NCBI RefSeq assembly: GCF_035818615.1
Contig: NZ_JAYKZY010000002.1
Location: forward strand, 1,552,501-1,616,500
Direction: 5' to 3'
DNA from: Sphingobium sp. CR2-8
GTDB taxonomy: Bacteria > Pseudomonadota > Alphaproteobacteria > Sphingomonadales > Sphingomonadaceae
DNA: 64,000 nt
Shown here: positions 1 through 8,329 of the stretch, piece by piece
Numbering within the stretch: the first letter of the stretch is position 1
How the letters are laid out: each line of letters opens with the position of its first letter
The notes under the pieces: model-generated
Told to the model about the DNA's origin: nothing
The model's database searches: none
Seen by the model: only the letters and a program-made list of their open reading frames with translations
Made by a program: the position numbers and the translations under genes

Positions 1-400
1 GCGCATAGCTCGCCACATTGGGGAAGTCCGCAAAGGCCATGCCGGGCCGTCCTGCATCCGCCTCCGCACTGGCGGCAATCTGTGCGCGATCGAAGCTGCG
101 GGAAGTCGGTGGCACCTCGGTCGGAAAATCCACGCGATGAATATCCAGCGCTGCGCGGGGCAGGTCGACCCCGATGGACTTGCCCCGCTGCTCGGTCAGC
201 ATATCGCCCTGCGCCAACGCCAGCGCTTTCATATAATGCTGGTTCTCGTCCGGCGCCTGAAAGGGCGGGGTGACGATGGTGTAGAACAGGGTGGCGGCAC
301 ATAGCAGGGCCAACAACAGAGTTTCGATCGGCGTCCACGATGCGGCGACCACCATGTCTGCGCTACCGCCACCCTGCAATTTGCTTCGTTCGTTTCGCAT
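1..400 (-). CDS. DUF2142-type integral membrane protein, N-terminal part (cut by window edge)
   Basis: The minus-strand frame stays open from an ATG at 400 to the window edge, giving about 133 residues. It begins with a short basic segment, then one hydrophobic helix (about residues 25-43), then TPPFQAPDENQHY. A proline-rich segment followed by a PDE motif directly after the first helix is characteristic of DUF2142 membrane proteins, which resemble GT-C glycosyltransferases; the acidic pair would lie in the first extracytoplasmic loop. A second possible start lies at 355, but the ATG at 400 has no in-frame stop before it until about 437. It sits 196 bp downstream of corC on the same strand, where many proteobacteria carry lnt. 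The substrate is unknown and the C-terminus is not visible. Confidence 0.6.
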   Translation of the reverse strand, partial: MRNERSKLQGGGSADMVVAASWTPIETLLLALLCAATLFYTIVTPPFQAPDENQHYMKALALAQGDMLTEQRGKSIGVDLPRAALDIHRVDFPTEVPPTSRSFDRAQIAASAEADAGRPGMAFADFPNVASYA

Positions 401-596
401 CGCCTGCCATGTCTGATGGTCCGTCGGCGGGACCGTTTAAATGCGCGTGAACCTCTCCGCCGATCGATGTCGGCCCGATCCGACAAGCTTTCTTAGCGGA
501 AAGGCCCGGCTGCACGCGGGTCACGCCTGCGACCTGTGACTAACAGCCCAGACTTAACATTTCGCTCTTGCGTCGAAAATGGCGCAGGCAGGCGGA

Positions 597-1538
597 TTAT
601 GCCTCCGGTTCTTCCTTCTCGACCGGTGGATGCAAACGCAGGCGCGTCACGCGGCGGCCGTCGCTCGCGACGATTTCCAGCTTCCAGCCGCTGGGCGCAT
701 GGTCCAGTATCTCACCCGGCTCAGGTACGCGGCCAGCCAGCACGAAGGCCAGTCCGCCCAGCGTGTCCACATCCTCTTCGACATCGCCCAGCTTCTCGTC
801 GATGTCTTTGGCGACATCGTCCAGTTCGGCGCGGGCGTCGGCTTCCCACAGGCCACCGTCTAGCGGCACCAACATCGCCTCGGGCGCATCGTCATGCTCG
901 TCCTCGACGTCGCCGACAATTTCCTCGACCAGATCCTCGAACGTCAACAGGCCTTCGGTGCCGGAATATTCGTCCAGCACGATGGCCAGATGCGTTCGCT
1001 TGGCGCGCATTTCTGCCAGCAGGTCCAGCGCGCCCATGCTTTCAGGCACATAAAGCGGCTGGCGGATCAGCGGTTCCAGCGTGTCGGGCACCGGGGCCTT
1101 GCCCGCCAGAATCGCGAAGGCGTCGCGGATGTGGATCATGCCGACGATGGTGTCGAGGGTCCCGCGATACACCGGCACGCGGCTGTGTCCGGCCTCCGCG
1201 AACAGGTCGGCCAAGTCTGCGAAGCTCGCCGTTTCCTCGATCGCAATGATGTCGGCGCGCGGCACGGCGACATCATCCACCGTATGTTCGGAAAAATGAA
1301 GCAGGTTGCGCACCATCTGCCGCTCAATGGCCGACAGGTCGCCCTTCGCGGGCGCGGCGCCATTTTCGTCCTGCTCTTCTTCGTCATAGTCGTCGAGGGC
1401 TTCTTCCAGCTCCTTGCGAAGGCTGGTTTCCTCGCCTTCACCGAACAGGAGCGACTTGATACCGCTCCATAATCCGCCCTCGTTGCTACTGTCCCCTTCT
1501 TTCGAAGCGGTGCCGTCCTTCGGACTGCCGTCAGCCAT
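597..1538 (-). CDS. corC: CorC/HlyC-family CBS-domain protein
   Basis: A 313-residue cytosolic protein of the CorC/HlyC family, associated with divalent cation (Mg/Co) homeostasis. The first 65 residues are acidic and low in complexity. Two CBS motifs follow (about residues 80-205; SRVPVYRGTLDTIVGMIH is typical), then VLDEYSGTEGLLTFEDLVEEIVGD, a hallmark of the family, here split by normal spacing, and the C-terminal CorC_HlyC domain. There are no membrane segments, so it is the soluble form and not the DUF21-fused transporter. It lies 45 bp downstream of ybeY in the phoH-ybeY-corC order conserved in proteobacteria. The family's exact biochemical role is unsettled. Confidence 0.9.
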   Translation of the reverse strand: MADGSPKDGTASKEGDSSNEGGLWSGIKSLLFGEGEETSLRKELEEALDDYDEEEQDENGAAPAKGDLSAIERQMVRNLLHFSEHTVDDVAVPRADIIAIEETASFADLADLFAEAGHSRVPVYRGTLDTIVGMIHIRDAFAILAGKAPVPDTLEPLIRQPLYVPESMGALDLLAEMRAKRTHLAIVLDEYSGTEGLLTFEDLVEEIVGDVEDEHDDAPEAMLVPLDGGLWEADARAELDDVAKDIDEKLGDVEEDVDTLGGLAFVLAGRVPEPGEILDHAPSGWKLEIVASDGRRVTRLRLHPPVEKEEPEA

Positions 1539-1583
1539 GATCCTACTTAGTCCCCTGTCCGCGCGTTCCCAAAAACGCGACTG

Positions 1584-2093
1584 CTAAACGCTCTGTCGAT
1601 CCCCATAGGGATCGGAAAGGCCGATGCTTGCCAGAGCCGCCGTTTCCAGCGCCTCCATAGCTTCGGCTTCATTGTCGTCCATATGATCATATCCAAGCAA
1701 ATGAAAAGTCCCATGGACGATCAGATGCGTGGCATGGTCGGCAACGGAGATGCCCTTTTCCGCCGCCTCGGCGGCGCAGACCCCTTCGGCCAGCACGATA
1801 TCGCCCAGCAGCACTTCGCCATCGTCGGTGTTGGCCGTGGCCTGAAGCAGGTCGTCCTGTACCATCGGGAAGGACAGGACGTTGGTCGGCTTGTCCTTGT
1901 CGCGATAGGCGCGGTTCAGGCTATGGACCTCCTCGTCGGAGGTCAGCTTGACCGCCACTTCATACAGCGTCTGATCGCTGGCGAACGCCGCATAGGGACT
2001 GTGCGCAATCGCGCTGGCGACAGCGCGCTGGGCCAGAAACGCCCAGTCCGTATCGGGCCAGCCTTGGTCGTGCAGGACGGCGACTTCAATCAT
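1584..2093 (-). CDS. ybeY: Endoribonuclease YbeY (16S rRNA maturation)
   Basis: A 169-residue single-domain metalloprotein for 16S rRNA 3'-end processing and ribosome quality control. The zinc site is explicit: H127, H131 and H137 in HGTFHLLGYDH match the family H-x3-H-x5-H signature. Upstream, NRAYRDKDKPTNVLSFP is the conserved substrate-cleft segment. Length is normal for alphaproteobacteria. It starts 27 bp after the phoH stop and is followed by corC, so the three are probably co-transcribed. Confidence 0.95.
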   Translation of the reverse strand: MIEVAVLHDQGWPDTDWAFLAQRAVASAIAHSPYAAFASDQTLYEVAVKLTSDEEVHSLNRAYRDKDKPTNVLSFPMVQDDLLQATANTDDGEVLLGDIVLAEGVCAAEAAEKGISVADHATHLIVHGTFHLLGYDHMDDNEAEAMEALETAALASIGLSDPYGDRQSV

Positions 2094-2120
2094 GCAACTT
2101 TCTTTCCATTACGCCGGAGG

Positions 2121-3125
2121 TCAGGCATCCGGCCCCTCATAGGCCTGCACGATCCGCCCGACCACCGGATGGCGCACCACGTCGGCTATGCCGAACGGCA
2201 CCATCGCGATGCCCTCCACGCCATCCAGCCGCGCGACCGCGTCGGCCAGGCCCGATATGCCCGGCTGTGGCAAATCGACCTGCTTGGGATCGCCGCAGAT
2301 GACCATGCGGCTGCCTTCGCCGAAACGGGTCAGGAACATCTTCATCTGGGCGATGGTCGTATTCTGCGCTTCGTCCAGCACGATGAACGCGTTGGCCAGC
2401 GTACGGCCGCGCATGAAGGCCAGCGGCGCAATCTCGATCTCGCCGGATGCGATGCGCCGTTCCACCTGCTCGGCAGGCAGCGTATCGTGCAGCGCGTCGT
2501 AGATCGGGCGGAGATAGGGATCGACCTTCTCCTTCATGTCGCCGGGCAGGAAGCCCAGCTTCTCGCCCGCTTCCACTGCGGGACGTGAAAGGATCAGCCG
2601 GTCGACGCTGCCGGTGATGAGCTGGCTGACCGCCTGAGCCACCGCCAGATAGGTCTTGCCGGTGCCTGCTGGCCCCAGCGCGAAGATGATGTCGTTGCGG
2701 TTCAGCGCCTCCATATAGGTGACCTGCGTCGCGGATCGCGGGACAATCGTCTTCTTGCGCGTGCGGATCATCACCTTGGGCGGTTCGGCGACGTCGTGGC
2801 GGATGATGCCGTCCAATGTGGGTTCCGATGACATGGCGATGACGGCCTCCACGGCGCCGGTGTCGATTTCCTGCCCCGCGACGATCCGGTTGTAGAGGCC
2901 GGTCATGACGTCGCGCGCGCGCGCGGCGGCTTCGGCTTCCCCCTCGATCTGCAACTTGTTGCCCCGCGCGGCGATATAAACGCCCAGCCGATTTTCGATG
3001 GCGACCAGATTGCGGTCATATTGACCGAACAACGTGCCCAGCAGATGTGGCTTTTCGAAGGTCACTTCCAGTCGCGCCTTTTCGGCGACGGCTTCGCGGT
3101 GGTGATGATTCGGTTTCTTGCTCAT
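2121..3125 (-). CDS. phoH: PhoH-like ATPase (PhoH/YbeZ)
   Basis: A predicted 334-residue cytosolic ATPase of the PhoH/YbeZ family, which partners YbeY in RNA metabolism. An N-terminal KH-like segment precedes the P-loop GPAGTGKT (residues 151-158). Walker B follows as FIVLDEAQN, then a GDPKQVDLP segment typical of this helicase-like fold. The open frame extends upstream to 3353, but those 76 residues are low quality and overlap a repeat and the end of miaB. I chose the ATG at 3125 because it is preceded by AAAAGGGG at good spacing and begins MSKKPNHHH. It is followed closely by ybeY. Confidence 0.93.
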   Translation of the reverse strand: MSKKPNHHHREAVAEKARLEVTFEKPHLLGTLFGQYDRNLVAIENRLGVYIAARGNKLQIEGEAEAAARARDVMTGLYNRIVAGQEIDTGAVEAVIAMSSEPTLDGIIRHDVAEPPKVMIRTRKKTIVPRSATQVTYMEALNRNDIIFALGPAGTGKTYLAVAQAVSQLITGSVDRLILSRPAVEAGEKLGFLPGDMKEKVDPYLRPIYDALHDTLPAEQVERRIASGEIEIAPLAFMRGRTLANAFIVLDEAQNTTIAQMKMFLTRFGEGSRMVICGDPKQVDLPQPGISGLADAVARLDGVEGIAMVPFGIADVVRHPVVGRIVQAYEGPDA

Positions 3126-3144
3126 GGTCAGCCCCTTTTCCCGT

Positions 3145-3237
3145 CCGTCATCCTCGCCAGGGCGAGTATCCATCTTCCGCCGTTCGATCCTGGTGGACAG
3201 GGTCGGAGATGGGTTCCTGCATATGCTGGAACGACGG
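3145..3237. repeat. Degenerate palindromic intergenic repeat (RIP/REP-like)
   Basis: The gap between miaB and phoH holds imperfect inverted arms. CGTCATCCTCGCCAGGGCGA starts at about 3146 and its diverged mirror ends near 3236 (CTGGAACGACGG). Inner elements CCATCTTCC and GGAGATGG also pair. The pattern (GTCAT-CC, central GCG-rich box, CCATC) is that of dispersed alphaproteobacterial intergenic palindromes. It could fold in the miaB-phoH transcript. Confidence 0.5.
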
Positions 3238-3246
3238 TGTTTTGGT

Positions 3247-4611
3247 TCAAGCGGCCTTCCTCCTGCTGGGTTCGCCGGCCAGGCTGTTCGGGCCGGCGCT
3301 GATGATATCGACTTCGACCATGTCGCCGATGGACAATTCGGGCACGGTGACATGGACGGACTGGAGCCAGGGCGTCTTGCCGATCAACTGGCCGGGATAG
3401 CGCCCCTTGCGCTCCAGCAGGATATCGGTGCTGCGCCCGACGGTGGCGGCGTTGAAATCCACCTGATGCCGGTTGATCGCCGCCTGCAAATGCGCGAGCC
3501 GATCGTCCATCACGTCCGCCGGGATCTGATGATCCATGTCGGCGGCCGGCGTACCGGGGCGGGGGCTATATTTGAAGCTGTAGCATTGCGCATAACGCAC
3601 CTGCTCCACGATCTTCAACGTATCCTCGAACTGCGCGTCCGTTTCGCCGGGAAAGCCGACGATGAAGTCGCCCGACACCGCGATATCGGGCCGAACCGCG
3701 CGCACCCGTTCGATGATGCGCAGATAGCTTTCGACGCTGTGGCTGCGGTTCATGGCCTTGAGGATCTGGTCGTTGCCCGACTGCACCGGCAAATGCAGGA
3801 ACGGCATCAGCTTGGCCTCTTCGCCATGCGCGGCGATCAGGCCGTCGCTCATGTCGTTGGGATGGCTGGTGGTGTAACGGATGCGCTTGAGGTCGCCGAT
3901 CTTGGCCAGTTCGCGGACCAGTCCGTCCATGCCCTGGATGCGGCCCTTATGGTCCTCACCGGTCCAGGCATTCACATTCTGGCCCAGCAGCGTGATCTCC
4001 CGCACGCCGCCATCGACCAGCGCCCTGGCTTCGTCCAGGATCGCGGTCCACGATCGGCTGATCTCCGCGCCGCGCGTATAGGGCACCACGCAATAGGTGC
4101 AGAATTTGTCGCACCCTTCCATGATCGTCAGGAAGGCGGTCGGCCGCGCCTGCTTGGTGCGCGCGGGCAGGGCGCCGAATTTCGACGCCAGCGGCATGTC
4201 GGTATCGACGGCCGCCTCGCCACGGCCCGCCTGCTCGATCAACTCGGGCAGGCGGTGATAGGCCTGCGGTCCCACGACGATGTCGACCGTGCGCGCCCGG
4301 CGCTGGATTTCACTGCCCTCCGCCTGCGCGACGCAGCCCGCGACGGCGATCATCGGGCGCGTCCCATCCTCACGCACCATGCGGCCGATGTCGGAATAGA
4401 CCTTGTCCACCGCCTTTTCGCGAATATGGCAGGTGTTGAGGATGACGAGGTCGGCGTCCGCGCCCTCCGCCGCCGCCGTCATGCCGCGCGTACCCAGCAT
4501 TTCGGCCATGCGCTCGCCATCATAGACGTTCATCTGGCAGCCGAAGGATTTGACTTGGAAAGTCGCCGGTGTCGTCTTGGCAGGATTTTTGGGGGCGTCG
4601 GTACAATTCAT
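3247..4611 (-). CDS. miaB: tRNA-2-methylthio-N6-dimethylallyladenosine synthase MiaB
   Basis: A 454-residue radical-SAM methylthiotransferase that adds the ms2 group to i6A37 of tRNAs reading UNN codons. The N-terminal UPF0004 domain has its three Fe-S cysteines (C25 in SFGCQMN, C61 in LNTCHIR, C93 in VAGCVAQ). The radical-SAM cluster motif is C167-x3-C171-x2-C174 (GCDKFCTYC). A C-terminal TRAM-like domain ends the protein. All six cysteines are present and the length is normal. It starts 8 bp after the plsC stop, suggesting one transcript. Confidence 0.96.
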   Translation of the reverse strand: MNCTDAPKNPAKTTPATFQVKSFGCQMNVYDGERMAEMLGTRGMTAAAEGADADLVILNTCHIREKAVDKVYSDIGRMVREDGTRPMIAVAGCVAQAEGSEIQRRARTVDIVVGPQAYHRLPELIEQAGRGEAAVDTDMPLASKFGALPARTKQARPTAFLTIMEGCDKFCTYCVVPYTRGAEISRSWTAILDEARALVDGGVREITLLGQNVNAWTGEDHKGRIQGMDGLVRELAKIGDLKRIRYTTSHPNDMSDGLIAAHGEEAKLMPFLHLPVQSGNDQILKAMNRSHSVESYLRIIERVRAVRPDIAVSGDFIVGFPGETDAQFEDTLKIVEQVRYAQCYSFKYSPRPGTPAADMDHQIPADVMDDRLAHLQAAINRHQVDFNAATVGRSTDILLERKGRYPGQLIGKTPWLQSVHVTVPELSIGDMVEVDIISAGPNSLAGEPSRRKAA

Positions 4612-4619
4612 CGGTCCTG

Positions 4620-5378
4620 CTATACAGGCCGCAGGGGCGGAGCGGAAGGGTGCTGATGTGCAGCGATGCTCTGTGCGATGCGGTCGCGCGCCAAAGCGGC
4701 GATGGCCTTGCGATCGGCGCAGGCGGCGGGATCGAAAGGCGGCAGAAAATGCAGGGTGACGTCAAGCCGCCCCTTACGCCCCAATATCCGCCTCGCATTC
4801 GCCCCGGCCCCTTCATCGCCATGCCAGGCGATTTCGGCGGTATGGACGCCATAGTCGATATGGACAGGCTGGATCATCACCGCGCGTGAAGGCGGTAGCA
4901 GCACTGCCAGCAGCGACGGCTTGAACGGCAGCAGGCTGCTGCCGTCGCTGGTCGTGCCTTCGGGAAACAGAGCCACGGGCTGATGCCCCAGCATCGCCGC
5001 GCGCAAGGCGTCGATCTGACCCGACAGCGCGCCGCGTCTTTCGCGCGCGACGAAGACGGTGTTGTTCTGCGCTGCCAGCCAGCCGATCACCGGCCAGCGC
5101 GCGATGCCGTCATGCGCGACGAACGCTGCGCCCGTCGCCCCGGCCAGCACCAATATATCGATCCAACTGACATGATTGGCGAGCAGAAACATGTCGCCAT
5201 CATGGGGTTGCCCGTTGATGCGCACCCGCGCACCTGCTGATCGGGCCGCCAACGCCAGAAAGCGCCGCGGCCAGGGGGAGGGGCGGCGCGCGATGCGCCA
5301 CGCCATATGCGGTATCAGGCAAATGATCAGGCTGACGATCAGCGCCGCGACACGCAGCGTCAGGCGCAGCCCGCTCAA
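4620..5378 (-). CDS. plsC: 1-acyl-sn-glycerol-3-phosphate acyltransferase (PlsC family)
   Basis: A predicted 252-residue membrane-associated acyltransferase making phosphatidic acid from lysophosphatidate. It has an N-terminal hydrophobic helix (residues 9-24), the catalytic HX4D motif in NHVSWID (H69, D74) and the glycerophosphate-binding FPEGTT (138-143). The open frame reaches 5522, but that part overlaps fur in another frame and is low-complexity. I chose the TTG at 5378 because it lies four bases past the fur stop and GGAAGA sits about ten bases upstream. That arrangement suggests translational coupling to fur. The exact acyl acceptor is inferred from the family; an ornithine-lipid (OlsA) role is possible. 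Confidence 0.85.
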   Translation of the reverse strand: MSGLRLTLRVAALIVSLIICLIPHMAWRIARRPSPWPRRFLALAARSAGARVRINGQPHDGDMFLLANHVSWIDILVLAGATGAAFVAHDGIARWPVIGWLAAQNNTVFVARERRGALSGQIDALRAAMLGHQPVALFPEGTTSDGSSLLPFKPSLLAVLLPPSRAVMIQPVHIDYGVHTAEIAWHGDEGAGANARRILGRKGRLDVTLHFLPPFDPAACADRKAIAALARDRIAQSIAAHQHPSAPPLRPV

Positions 5379-5382
5379 TCGG

Positions 5383-5805
5383 TCAGTTCTTCCGATCGAG
5401 CGCGACGCCGTACAATTCCATGCGATGGTCGACCAGGCGGAAGCCCAGCTTCTCGGCGATCTGCTTCTGCAACTGTTCCAGTTCGGGGTCGACGAACTCG
5501 ATGACGTTGCCGGTTTCGACATCGATCAGATGATCGTGATGCGATTCGGGCGCCGCTTCGTAGCGGGCGCGGCCGTCACCGAAATCATGCCGGTCCAAAA
5601 TGCCCGCTTCTTCGAACAGGCGGACGGTACGATATACGGTAGCGATCGAAATGCCGGTGTCGATCGCGGCGGAACGACGATGCAATTCCTCCACATCGGG
5701 ATGGTCGGTGGCGTCGCTCAGCACCTGGGCGATCACCCGGCGCTGTTCGGTAATCCGCAGCCCCTTTTCATGACACAGGGCTTCGACGTCGATTTTGCGG
5801 TTCAT
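5383..5805 (-). CDS. fur: Fur-family metal-responsive transcriptional regulator
   Basis: A 140-residue dimeric metalloregulator. The N-terminal winged helix contains ISIATVYRTVRLFEEAGIL (residues 52-70), typical of Fur DNA recognition. The metal-binding HHDH (89-92) and a downstream E/H cluster are present. The only cysteine is C11: the CxxC structural zinc site of enterobacterial Fur is absent, as in many alphaproteobacterial Fur/Mur proteins, so the regulated metal may be manganese or iron. The ATG at 5805 gives the standard N-terminus; a longer frame to 5883 looks non-coding. Confidence 0.92.
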   Translation of the reverse strand: MNRKIDVEALCHEKGLRITEQRRVIAQVLSDATDHPDVEELHRRSAAIDTGISIATVYRTVRLFEEAGILDRHDFGDGRARYEAAPESHHDHLIDVETGNVIEFVDPELEQLQKQIAEKLGFRLVDHRMELYGVALDRKN

Positions 5806-5929
5806 GCAGGCTCGCTTAATGGCTTGATGCGACAAGGTTGGCACAAGCCTAGCGACTTTTGCCGATACAGGAAAGGGGCGCATCGGCGATGCGCCCCTTC
5901 TATATGGGCTTTCCGATGAGCCAGGCGAA

Positions 5930-6355
5930 TTACTTCGCGCGCGGGACGCGCCGACGCTTGGTGCCCAGCCCGATTTTCTTCGCTAGATCGCGGCGCTGTT
6001 CGGCATAGTTTGGGGCAACCATGGGATAGTCGGCCGGCAGGCTCCACTTCGCGCGATAATCGTCGGGCGTCATCTGATAATGGGTCATCAGGTGGCGCTT
6101 GAGCATTTTGAGCTTCTTGCCGTCTTCCAGACAGATAATATAGTCGGGCTTGATCGACGAACGGACCGAAACGGCAGGCTCCAGCTTCACTTCCGGTGCA
6201 GCAGGAGGCTGGCTAAGACCGGCAAGCGCGGCGTGCACATTCTGGATCAGCGAAGATACGTCAGAGACAGCAACACTGTTGTTGGAGACATGCGCAGCCA
6301 CAATATCCGATGTCAAAGTAATGAGCAGCTCGCTCTGGGCCGATTCGGTTTCCAT
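5930..6355 (-). CDS. MucR/Ros-family zinc-finger transcriptional regulator
   Basis: A 141-residue DNA-binding regulator of the Ros/MucR family, which controls exopolysaccharide and cell-cycle genes in alphaproteobacteria. The prokaryotic zinc finger is seen as CLEDGKKLKMLKRHLMTHY, with the Cys-x2-Asp then His-x4-His ligand pattern of the MucR branch, followed by MTPDDYRAKW. The C-terminal KRRRVPRAK tail is basic. It stands alone between rimI and fur with about 110-125 bp gaps, so it is probably transcribed independently. Confidence 0.92.
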   Translation of the reverse strand: METESAQSELLITLTSDIVAAHVSNNSVAVSDVSSLIQNVHAALAGLSQPPAAPEVKLEPAVSVRSSIKPDYIICLEDGKKLKMLKRHLMTHYQMTPDDYRAKWSLPADYPMVAPNYAEQRRDLAKKIGLGTKRRRVPRAK

Positions 6356-6467
6356 TTTGCAGTTTCCTACTGGGCTATATTATTGTGCGACCCGCCCGGG
6401 GAACATATCTCAAGAGCGGAATTTGCTCGCTAGACCTTGTAGGACAATTTCGCAATAGCTGAGTATA

Positions 6468-6947
6468 TCATGCGAGCATATCGATGCGAAAGCTTAGCGC
6501 ATCGTGAAGTTGACCATCGTTTCCGCGATAGTAACCAGGACGACGATGCACATATTCGAACCCGCTTTTCTCATAGAGTTTCACGGCCTCATTAGTCGAA
6601 CGCACTTCCAGATTCATCGACATGATGCCCCGTCGCCGCGCGGTGAGCAGGCTATGCCGCAACAATGCCTCGCCAATACCGCGCCCGCGCCAGATCGGAT
6701 CGACAGCCAGCAGCAGCAATTCGCATTCATCCAGCACCGATCGTATCAGCGCAAAGCCAAGCGGCGCTGCATCCAGCCGGGCGATCGTCAGCCATGTGCC
6801 CGGCATCATCATCACGCCGGCCAATTGCGCCATGGTCCACGCTTCGCCGAACGCGGGATCGAACGCGTTGACCATGACATCCATCGCATCGGCCAGCGCG
6901 TTGCGCTCGCCTTCGTCGTAAATGTCCAGTTGCATGTTCGGGGTCAT
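6468..6947 (-). CDS. rimI: Ribosomal-protein-alanine N-acetyltransferase RimI-like (GNAT)
   Basis: A 159-residue GNAT acetyltransferase. The acetyl-CoA loop is DPIWRGRGIGEALLRHS, followed by MNLEVRSTNEAVKLYEKSGF, the RimI-type beta5-alpha4 segment. It overlaps the tsaB stop by four bases, and tsaB-rimI pairing is widely conserved, which supports RimI (acetylation of the ribosomal protein S18 N-terminus) over a generic GNAT. The substrate is inferred from context. Confidence 0.85.
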   Translation of the reverse strand: MTPNMQLDIYDEGERNALADAMDVMVNAFDPAFGEAWTMAQLAGVMMMPGTWLTIARLDAAPLGFALIRSVLDECELLLLAVDPIWRGRGIGEALLRHSLLTARRRGIMSMNLEVRSTNEAVKLYEKSGFEYVHRRPGYYRGNDGQLHDALSFRIDMLA

Positions 6948-7570
6948 GGTGCCGCGCGCTCCGCCATGGTCATCGCGTCTGCGCCTCGCCCATAGATCGG
7001 GCTGGGCGGGAGCGGCGTCAGGTGCCGGATCAGGGGATAATCGGTTGCATCGGGATAGAGGTTGACGGCCGCACCGTGGCCGCGCGCCGTGACCAGCGCC
7101 TCCGCGCCCGTGCCGTAGATGACGGGCGCGTCCATCGCTTCTGCCAGTTGTGCGATCGGCGTGGACAGGATGGCGCTGGTCGCAACCATCCCGTCGGCCG
7201 TGAAGCTCTGCCAGAATAATTCGCCATGCCCCCCGGTGATGGTGACGGCGATCGGGCTGTCGCCATGATCCTGCGCCGCCTTCGCCGCGATCAGCGACGG
7301 CGCGCTATAGCCATGTAGGGGAATATGCCAGGCCAGTGCCAATGCGCGTGCCGCAGCGATACCGATGCGCACGCCGGTGAAACTGCCTGGCCCGACGTCC
7401 ACGGCGATGGCATCGGCGCGTCCGCCGTTTGGCAAGGCGGCGATCGCGGGCAACAGCGCTTCGGCATGACCGCGTCCCACGACCTCGTGGAAACCACCGA
7501 TCGGCGTCCCGTCCTCCAACAGTGCAACGGACAAGGCCTGGGTCGCTGTGTCGATCACCAGAAGACGCAA
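6944..7570 (-). CDS. tsaB: tRNA t6A biosynthesis protein TsaB
   Basis: A 208-residue ASKHA-fold protein that scaffolds TsaD in making threonylcarbamoyl-adenosine at tRNA position 37. The N-terminus MRLLVIDTATQALSVAL and the GPGSFTGVRIGIAAARALA segment are diagnostic. The remaining C-terminal part is variable, as usual. It overlaps rimI by four bases and lies 86 bp after the Nfu-like gene. Confidence 0.95.
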   Translation of the reverse strand: MRLLVIDTATQALSVALLEDGTPIGGFHEVVGRGHAEALLPAIAALPNGGRADAIAVDVGPGSFTGVRIGIAAARALALAWHIPLHGYSAPSLIAAKAAQDHGDSPIAVTITGGHGELFWQSFTADGMVATSAILSTPIAQLAEAMDAPVIYGTGAEALVTARGHGAAVNLYPDATDYPLIRHLTPLPPSPIYGRGADAMTMAERAAP

Positions 7571-7656
7571 AAGATACTCCCCTCAAGCATCCGCATCATG
7601 CGGAGTCGTCTTGCGGTTAGTCGATACGCCCGGATTTGCCAAATGCCGTGCGCGCT

Positions 7657-8232
7657 TCAGACAGAGCGCACCTCTGTCACTTCAGGAACATAATGTTTCA
7701 GCAACTGCTCGATCCCGTTTTTGAGCGTCGCGGTGGAGGAGGGGCACCCGGCGCATGCGCCCTGCATCTTAAGGTACACGGTACCCTTGTCGAACCCTCG
7801 ATAGATGATGTCGCCCCCATCATTGGCGACGGCGGGACGAACCCGCGTATCGATCAGTTCGCGAATCTGCTCGACGATCTCCGCATCTTCGGGGTCGTCG
7901 GCGAAACTCGTCTCTTCCGGCGGAACGTTGAACCCGGCAGCCGATCTGGGTGCGAACAAGGGCATATTCGCCGAAAAATGCTCCAACAGGGTGGACAGCA
8001 CATCCGGCTTCACATCGGACCATTCCGAACCAAGCGCGATCGTCACCGAAATAAAATCGCTGCCGAAGAACACGCCTGTGACGTCGCCCAGACCAAACAG
8101 CGCATCCGCCAGCGGAGAAGCCTCCGCCTCTTCGGGGCTTGCAAAATCGCGGGTGCCCGCGCCCATGACTTCGCGTCCGGGCAGGAATTTGATGGTCGCC
8201 GGATTGGGCGTCAGTTCGGTCTCGATCAGCAT
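7657..8232 (-). CDS. NifU-like Fe-S cluster carrier protein (Nfu)
   Basis: A predicted 191-residue scaffold or carrier for Fe-S cluster delivery. The Nfu N-terminal domain covers residues 1-90 (LTPNPATIKFLPG is typical), and the C-terminal NifU domain has the cluster ligands C160 and C163 in GACAGCPSS. I chose the ATG at 8232 because it gives the conserved MLIETELTPNP start; the open frame to 8460 overlaps the divergent PPOX gene and lacks similarity to the family. Confidence 0.93.
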   Translation of the reverse strand: MLIETELTPNPATIKFLPGREVMGAGTRDFASPEEAEASPLADALFGLGDVTGVFFGSDFISVTIALGSEWSDVKPDVLSTLLEHFSANMPLFAPRSAAGFNVPPEETSFADDPEDAEIVEQIRELIDTRVRPAVANDGGDIIYRGFDKGTVYLKMQGACAGCPSSTATLKNGIEQLLKHYVPEVTEVRSV

Positions 8233-8329
8233 GGGCGCTATGTGGCGACGGATGCGGCTAAGATCAAGCGCTTCGGGAACTTCGCGTGGCGCTGGCGATT
8301 GAACGTCCAAACAGCCAGGAGTTTGGATC

